Assembly (NCBI RefSeq): GCF_036985595.1
Contig: NZ_BTPU01000051.1
Location: forward strand, 1-38,927
DNA length: 38,927 bases
Reading direction: 5' to 3'
Source of the DNA: Vallitalea maricola
GTDB lineage: Bacteria; Bacillota; Clostridia; Lachnospirales; Vallitaleaceae
In this document: piece after piece, positions 33,454 to 38,927 of the stretch
Position numbering within the stretch: position 1 is the stretch's first letter
Layout: every line of letters starts with the position of its first letter
Translations under genes and position numbers: made by a program
The notes under the pieces: generated by a model
What the model saw: only the letters and a program-made list of their open reading frames with translations
The model's database searches: none
What the model was told of the DNA's origin: nothing

Positions 33454-36400
33454 CTTTTATCTATTTTTTCCCATACCTCATTTTTACTCATATTATTCAA
33501 TATTCTATATTCATTATCACCCATAGAACTATCGAACTGGCAAATAGATGAATAATTACAATATTCACAAGCATTATCCTTGCTATTTTTGTATGGATGT
33601 ATTAGGATATTCCCTTTCATAATTTCTCTACCAATCTCCTCTGTCTTATCCTTAACAAAATCCATCAACATATCAAATTGTTCCTTAGAAGCGACTGAAG
33701 ATCTCTTACCAATAGTCCCTTTTTTTGTTAGTTGAACTGGTATTATATCTGAGTAATTATCAATATCTTTGTCCATCTTGTTGATGATATCAACATCTTC
33801 TAGTACAAGTCCATTCATCTTCAAACTTTTAATTATTTGTTTTTCCAGTTCATCTTTATTAAGGTCTGATTCTGTTTTTATTATAGGGTCATCAATATGA
33901 TAGTAAAAAACACCTGCTGGTACTATTTTTTTAGTTGTTTTCTTATCCTCTAATTCTGTTACAGCATTAAGATAAACTAATAACTGTAATTGTAATCCAT
34001 AATAAAGAGCAGTGATGTCAAATTGTTTATTACCTGATTTATAATCTATTACTTTTACGTAAATAGTATCATCTGTCTCATATCTATCAACTCTGTCAAT
34101 TCTACCTTTTAATTTCATAGTTTTTTCATCATCAAAATCAATTTTCAGTGATTCAAGGTCCCCTTTATCTGGATCAAATGCTACTTCATAATCAGTAGGC
34201 TTGAATTCTCCTTTTTTGATATGATATTGAAGTGCCCAAATAGCTCTTTTGGTTATTCTTGTAAGTCTATTGATTAGGTAACTGTTTCGTCCTGTACTGT
34301 AAAAGATATTATTGCAATATTTATCAGCTATTTGTATAACTGTTTCTTCTACTAATCTATCCCTTACATTATCTTCAATTTGGTTCCATTCCAATTCCCT
34401 TTTACTTAGCTTCTTAGAAAATTCATCAATGGATCTATGAAATAATATTCCTATATCAGGCATAGTTATTTCTCTAACCACTCTTTCTGATACGTTTAAT
34501 CCATAATCCAAGAAGTGGGCAAAAGGACATTTTGCAAATTCTTCCAATCTAGAAACACTATTAATAAGTGTATCTGTATAAATACTTGTCACTAATTCAT
34601 CTGGTAAAAATTCTTCTGTATTAATATGATACAAACCGCCCACAGCTGATTTTACTGAATGTCTCCAAATGTCATTGCTATAGTACCAGCTATATACATC
34701 TTTCCAATAATCAGTAAGTCCAATATTATTATATTCACGTAATTTGTTAAGCATATTTCTGAAAGTAGGTTTTTGAAGATATATTCTATCTTCATCCTTT
34801 TGTAATTCTATATCAATAACTTCTAGATTCCTGAATATTTTTTTAATTCTACTTATAAGTATGGATGGTCGCATTGACTTACCATCTATATCTGTTCTGG
34901 CATAGCTGAGATACAGTTTATTACTAGGTTTTGTTAAGCCGGTATATATCAAGAATTGTTCTTCAAATACTTTTTTCTTAGTACTTGGAGCAAGCTCTAT
35001 ACCTTTTTCCATCAATTTATCTTTGTCGGAATCAGATAATATATTAGCTTTTACTGATATCTTAGGTATCTTGCCTTCATTAAGTCCTATTATAAATAAT
35101 GCTTTTATTTCCCTTAATCTTGACCTCTCCAAATCACCCACTACAACTTGGTCAAGTCCTGGCGGGACAAGTCCCATCTCGCATTGTTCTAATCCCGATT
35201 CCAATATAACACTGTATTCGTTAAGTGTAATTTCTTCGTCACCTAGTATATCTACTATATTGTCCAACAACTCCATTATAATTTTATAGATAGCCTTATA
35301 TTCTTTTTCTAACAGCAACTCATTATCCAGCCTGAATCTTTCACTCCTATTATATATTTTTTCTTCCACATTTAAGGTTACTATAAGATTATATAAAGCC
35401 TGGGTTATATTTTTAACTTTAACCTTTTTATTTCCTATATTTTTACCTAATTCTAATAATGGATTGACTATTTTTTCCCTAGTTACATTTATTCTTTGTA
35501 ATTGTTCATTATCATATTCATCATTAAATTTATTATTTATATATGGATATTCAAAAACCTGTTCCCATTGTTTTCTACCTTTTATTCCATAAGCCAATAC
35601 ATAATTTTCTATGATATCTATATCCTCTATAGATATTCCTGTCAAACTGGTTTTAAGATATCTAAATATAGTTTCATAGGTATAGCCTTTATTAATTATT
35701 GAAATGGCTGCTCTAATAAATTCTACTAATGGATTTGATAGAATATCTTTCTTCTTGTCTATGAAAAATGGTATATCATACTCCTTAAAACATCTAGATA
35801 TAATCTTTTCATATCCATCTAAATCACCAGTTACCACTGCTATCTCTCTATATCTATAGTTATTTTCTTTTATTAGATCAATTATATTATCAGATAGATT
35901 AATTACTTCTTTTCTGATATTAGGTGCTGTATGTATATGAATATCACTTTTTTCTTCATTATATATCTTATACGGGTATCTAAAAATATTTCTTTCCAGA
36001 TGTTCTAATGCTTTATTTTTATATCTATTGCATTTATTATCAAGTAATATATGTTTCAATACTTTTACTTTACTTTCTTTCGCTAGATTATTAAGTTTGT
36101 AGATTGTTTTCTTGGTTTCATAAAATAGTTCTGATTCATCGGATAAATCCTCTAATTTGTTTATGTTATCTATTGTAAGAGTGAGATATGTTTCTCTAGA
36201 TTTCTTTAATATCTCGTTTAATACTTTATATTGTATAGGTGTAAATCCATAGAATCCATCTATCCAAACTGTAGCTTCCTCTAATAGATTGGATTCTCTT
36301 ATTGACTCACTTAGTATATCTAATGTATCTTCATTAGTAATATATTCTTTCTTGATAAACTCTTTGAATCCATCATAAACAATCTGTAAATCATTTATCT

Positions 36401-36863
36401 TAGTTTGTAGTAGCGGCTTATTGCTTAATTCCTCTAATGATTTAGCGAGGTCTTGTGATGATATATCATATTGATAGAGTTCTGTTATAACACTTTTCAA
36501 TTCTTTAATAAATCCTGGCTTTCCTGAATTCTTATAAAATAATCTTAGTTTCTCCTTATTTTCCTCAATGATTTTTCTAATAACCATACCTTTACCTGTA
36601 TTACCAAGCAAAGTCTTATTGGCTCCACCTATTTCATCAAGTATACGGTAAGCTAATCTTTGAAAACTTAAAACCTCTATTTGCATAATACCTGACGATG
36701 GATGAAGTTTAACAATATCCTTTTGAGTTTCTAGAGTAAATTGTTCAGGAACTATCATAATAAGGGGTTTATCTATTTTTTTCACGGATTCTTTTATAAT
36801 CTTATCATAGCAATAATATGTTTTTCCTGATCCAGCGCATCCTAATATATATTGTAATGACAT
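33450..36863 (-). CDS. addB: ATP-dependent helicase/nuclease subunit B
   Basis: 1137 residues, the AddB partner of AddAB. The N-terminal Walker A is GCAGSGKTYYCYDKI. The C-terminal nuclease has GRIDRVDRY and VKVIDYKSG. The iron-sulfur cluster cysteines of AddB are present: one in EFAKCPFAHFLDY and three near the C terminus in CEYCNYSSIC. AddAB resects double-strand breaks and recognises Chi. ATG follows GGGGG at 6 nt. It lies downstream of the polysaccharide deacetylase and is separated from addA by the V-ATPase operon rather than being adjacent to it. Confidence 0.96.
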   Translation of the reverse strand: MSLQYILGCAGSGKTYYCYDKIIKESVKKIDKPLIMIVPEQFTLETQKDIVKLHPSSGIMQIEVLSFQRLAYRILDEIGGANKTLLGNTGKGMVIRKIIEENKEKLRLFYKNSGKPGFIKELKSVITELYQYDISSQDLAKSLEELSNKPLLQTKINDLQIVYDGFKEFIKKEYITNEDTLDILSESIRESNLLEEATVWIDGFYGFTPIQYKVLNEILKKSRETYLTLTIDNINKLEDLSDESELFYETKKTIYKLNNLAKESKVKVLKHILLDNKCNRYKNKALEHLERNIFRYPYKIYNEEKSDIHIHTAPNIRKEVINLSDNIIDLIKENNYRYREIAVVTGDLDGYEKIISRCFKEYDIPFFIDKKKDILSNPLVEFIRAAISIINKGYTYETIFRYLKTSLTGISIEDIDIIENYVLAYGIKGRKQWEQVFEYPYINNKFNDEYDNEQLQRINVTREKIVNPLLELGKNIGNKKVKVKNITQALYNLIVTLNVEEKIYNRSERFRLDNELLLEKEYKAIYKIIMELLDNIVDILGDEEITLNEYSVILESGLEQCEMGLVPPGLDQVVVGDLERSRLREIKALFIIGLNEGKIPKISVKANILSDSDKDKLMEKGIELAPSTKKKVFEEQFLIYTGLTKPSNKLYLSYARTDIDGKSMRPSILISRIKKIFRNLEVIDIELQKDEDRIYLQKPTFRNMLNKLREYNNIGLTDYWKDVYSWYYSNDIWRHSVKSAVGGLYHINTEEFLPDELVTSIYTDTLINSVSRLEEFAKCPFAHFLDYGLNVSERVVREITMPDIGILFHRSIDEFSKKLSKRELEWNQIEDNVRDRLVEETVIQIADKYCNNIFYSTGRNSYLINRLTRITKRAIWALQYHIKKGEFKPTDYEVAFDPDKGDLESLKIDFDDEKTMKLKGRIDRVDRYETDDTIYVKVIDYKSGNKQFDITALYYGLQLQLLVYLNAVTELEDKKTTKKIVPAGVFYYHIDDPIIKTESDLNKDELEKQIIKSLKMNGLVLEDVDIINKMDKDIDNYSDIIPVQLTKKGTIGKRSSVASKEQFDMLMDFVKDKTEEIGREIMKGNILIHPYKNSKDNACEYCNYSSICQFDSSMGDNEYRILNNMSKNEVWEKIDKS

Positions 36864-36930
36864 ATTTATCCCCCTAACTCAATATCTATAATTGAAATAT
36901 TTTTTCATATTAAAAATTTCATGCATAATT

Positions 36931-36959
36931 ATTTTAACAGATTAATTACTATATGTTAA
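36931..36959 (-). promoter_or_regulatory. Promoter of addB
   Basis: TTAACA (36959-36954), 17-bp spacer, TAAAAT (36936-36931) preceded by TGT (extended -10). It lies between the deacetylase terminator and addB. Confidence 0.7.
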
Positions 36960-36960
36960 G

Positions 36961-36997
36961 AAAAAAATGACCCAATCAAATGTTGATTAGGTCATTT
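36961..36997 (-). terminator. Terminator of the deacetylase gene
   Basis: AAATGACCCAATCAA (36965-36979) pairs with TTGATTAGGTCATTT (36983-36997) with one mismatch. On the minus strand it is followed by seven T residues. Confidence 0.85.
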
Positions 36998-37000
36998 ATA

Positions 37001-38167
37001 TTATTGATTTAATTTATATAAGTAGAGCTCTCTCTCTCCTAATTTATCTTTGTTGACGCTATCTTCATCTTTCTCTAATACTGAAACTCTGTCAGGGTTT
37101 CCATCAGAGATATATTTTTTTTCTGGATGTTGTTCATAATAATCAAAGAACCATCCCATATCTTGAATTTCTCCTTTTGACCCTCTAGCCCTAGCCACAT
37201 TCAGTGGATCAAATTTTATATGTAGTGGTGGGTAATATGGTGCACTTGCACCTTCTTTGAAAGCTACAGAATAATTATACTTTATATTATTGTACTCACC
37301 ATCTAGTACTAGATTACGTAAGGCTTTTACTGGTCTATTTCCAAATGTATATGCTAATGAATCAACTGTATAATCTGGAACAGCATTCTTAATAATCTGA
37401 TCGACTATACCAATGTTTTTCATTATTTGTCTAGAATCCAATTTGCTTAACATTTGTGTTTTATCATGGGATGCTGTATGATTACCAACATCATAACCAT
37501 TATCTACTAACCATTTGATTCTTTCCTCAACTGTCCCAGCACCTTCAAATATTTTTTGACCATTTATATATAAACCAGCTTTGCTATCAAATCCTGGATG
37601 TGATTTAGAGAATCTTTCTAGTATTTCAATAGCAGTACCAGGCTTAGGAACTAGTTCTCCATTTTCTTCAATTAATGAAAAAGTTGAACTGAGTCCATCA
37701 TCAAAAGTAAATAATATAGGTGTATATCCAGCTTCTATGTTAATATTATTATCTATATAGTCTCTAACAGATATAGGTCTATATTTATGGTCATACATGT
37801 ACTGTAACTGTTCAAGAAATTGTTCTTCAGTTACATGATAAGGAGGTAAATCTATAATACCATGATACATAATAACCATTATATGTCCTAATTCATTAGG
37901 CTTAACTGCTTGATAATCAATCTCTACTGGTTTTGTTACTTCTTCTTCATCTTTTATATCAGTATTCTCAATATTATCCTTTATTTCATCATTTTTATCA
38001 TTATCATCTATTTGTTTATTTATATCATTTTCTTTTTCGCTATTATTGTCTATCCCTGTATTATTTTCATCTGGATCTATCATTTTACAGGATACGCTCA
38101 TTAATACTACAATCATTACTAACACAACTAATTGAGATAGTTGAAGAATTCTACTTTGTTTTGTCAT
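37001..38167 (-). CDS. Polysaccharide deacetylase family protein, probable lipoprotein
   Basis: 388 residues. The N terminus is a hydrophobic signal (about 11-26) ending SVSC, probably a lipobox though Ser at -3 is unusual. A low-complexity Asn/Asp/Glu/Lys linker follows (28-75), then a NodB-type deacetylase domain. MVIMYHGI opens the domain, LFTFDDG is motif 1 with the catalytic Asp, and NHTASH is motif 2 with the metal His residues. It should remove acetyl groups from peptidoglycan or another glycan at the cell surface. The ATG at 38167 is used; a TTG lies one codon before it. Confidence 0.88.
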   Translation of the reverse strand: MTKQSRILQLSQLVVLVMIVVLMSVSCKMIDPDENNTGIDNNSEKENDINKQIDDNDKNDEIKDNIENTDIKDEEEVTKPVEIDYQAVKPNELGHIMVIMYHGIIDLPPYHVTEEQFLEQLQYMYDHKYRPISVRDYIDNNINIEAGYTPILFTFDDGLSSTFSLIEENGELVPKPGTAIEILERFSKSHPGFDSKAGLYINGQKIFEGAGTVEERIKWLVDNGYDVGNHTASHDKTQMLSKLDSRQIMKNIGIVDQIIKNAVPDYTVDSLAYTFGNRPVKALRNLVLDGEYNNIKYNYSVAFKEGASAPYYPPLHIKFDPLNVARARGSKGEIQDMGWFFDYYEQHPEKKYISDGNPDRVSVLEKDEDSVNKDKLGERELYLYKLNQ

Positions 38168-38248
38168 CAAGTCTTTTCATCCTTTCCTTGTTTAAGCAGG
38201 TCAAATTTTAGTGATTAAACTTCTCTTTCCACTCCAGTCAAACATATA

Positions 38249-38292
38249 GGTTATGAATTTCTAAAAATTATATAAAATAATTTTCCATAACC
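38249..38292. repeat. Long imperfect inverted repeat in a divergent promoter region
   Basis: GGTTATG (38249-38255) pairs with CATAACC (38286-38292), and AAAATTAT pairs with ATAATTTT inside. It lies between the divergent deacetylase gene and the membrane protein gene, where it could be an operator or leader hairpin. Confidence 0.45.
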
Positions 38293-38356
38293 TTCATATT
38301 TTAGTCCTATCTTAAATAAAATATATTAATCGGACTATTTGTATAAGGAGGCAATT

Positions 38357-38809
38357 ATGAGATCAACCAAAATTATCGTTCTACAACTAAAACAAATAAT
38401 ATATACTGTACTATTTGTCATAGTTGGAATATGTTTAATATTATTACTTATCTACATGTTAGGTAATAAAAATGATACTAAAGCACCTGTAATGGCTACT
38501 TATGTACCTGGAGTTTATACATCATCCATTGTAATCGAAAATCAACCAGTCAATGTTGAAGTTGTGGTTGATAAAAATCATATTAACTCAATTAATCTAA
38601 CTAATCTAGACAGTGCTATTGCTACACTTAACCCTGCTCTAGTACCAACATTGAATGACCTTGAAATTCAACTTGTTAATGATACCAGTTTTGATAACCT
38701 AAGTATTAAAACAGATACTAAATATACGTCCTCACTACTTCTTGGCGCAATAGAAAAAGCCCTAGATAAGGCTAAGCCAGAAGACGTACATAATAACAAA
38801 AAGAAATAA
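38357..38809 (+). CDS. Membrane-anchored FMN-binding-like protein
   Basis: 150 residues. One membrane segment (about 11-34) is followed by an outside domain. The domain has the order expected of FMN_bind modules: GVYTSSIVIENQPVNVEVVV, then DKNHINSINL, then a C-terminal helix after YTSSLLLGAIEKALDKA. The flavinylation motif SGAT-T/S is not intact; TDTKYTSS stands in its place, so flavin attachment is doubtful. The frame begins at a TTG (38339), but GGAGG 5 nt before the ATG at 38357 decides the start. It is divergent from the deacetylase. Partner electron carriers are not adjacent. Confidence 0.65.
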   Translation: MRSTKIIVLQLKQIIYTVLFVIVGICLILLLIYMLGNKNDTKAPVMATYVPGVYTSSIVIENQPVNVEVVVDKNHINSINLTNLDSAIATLNPALVPTLNDLEIQLVNDTSFDNLSIKTDTKYTSSLLLGAIEKALDKAKPEDVHNNKKK

Positions 38810-38927
38810 TTATAATTGCCAATCAATAAAGTATTTATCTATTTCATTATGGGTTACAGCAACTAGAAATTTATCAGCTATTTTAAATATATCTGTCTCA
38901 TCTTTTAACTCTACTTTGATAGAATTA
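38810..38927 (-). CDS. 3' end of an unidentified gene, cut by the window edge
   Basis: An uninterrupted minus-strand frame of 38 codons runs from the window edge to a TAA at 38812-38810. The peptide (SIKVELKDETDIFKIADKF, then NEIDKYFIDWQL) has protein-like charge distribution. It begins directly next to the stop of the plus-strand gene at 38809, so the two genes converge with no spacer and no terminator between. The product cannot be identified from this fragment. Confidence 0.5.
   Translation of the reverse strand, partial: NSIKVELKDETDIFKIADKFLVAVTHNEIDKYFIDWQL

Noticed and set aside
1..38927. CRISPR array, insertion sequence or prophage genes
   Set aside because: No regularly spaced repeats, transposase, integrase or phage structural genes were found on either strand.

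Overview
The window looks like chromosomal DNA from a low-GC, endospore-forming member of the Clostridia. The evidence is the strong A+T bias, GGAGG-type ribosome binding sites, long intrinsic terminators, a T-box on thrS, an infC-rpmI-rplT operon, AddAB rather than RecBCD, an archaeal/V-type ATPase and an SspF-like small acid-soluble spore protein. An affiliation near Lachnospirales/Vallitaleaceae is a guess. Most genes are on the minus strand.

Layout. 1-5.3 kb holds a membrane protein with an AraC/GyrI-type regulator, then a tightly packed cluster: amidase-like protein, threonine-aldolase-like enzyme, divergent PRPP synthetase and AAA ATPase. A tRNA-Gly(GCC) with its own promoter follows on the plus strand. 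5.7-11.4 kb is mainly translation: a VanY-like carboxypeptidase, infC-rpmI-rplT behind an attenuator leader, and thrS behind a threonine T-box, with a bacteriohemerythrin gene between T-box and thrS. 11.4-14 kb carries a DUF218 membrane protein, Hsp33 and a YqeM-like methyltransferase. A GC-richer, highly structured, non-coding 148-nt element at 14015-14162 is the least explained object in the window. 14.3-18.2 kb is a sugar module: one Gfo/Idh/MocA dehydrogenase, two TIM-barrel isomerases/epimerases and a divergent AraC regulator. A spore protein and a two-gene membrane iron-sulfur unit follow.

20-37 kb is DNA repair plus bioenergetics. AddA and AddB, normally neighbours, are separated by a complete nine-gene V-type ATPase operon (stalk G/H, C, I, K, F, E, A, B, D) and a small orphan gene. 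The ATPase promoter overlaps the addB stop codon. The right end has a polysaccharide deacetylase, a divergent membrane-anchored FMN-binding-like protein and the 3' end of a further minus-strand gene.

Several starts were moved on ribosome-binding-site evidence. The most informative is infC, whose start appears to be the classical autoregulatory ATT codon. Promoters, terminators and RNA elements were read by eye; no database search was possible.
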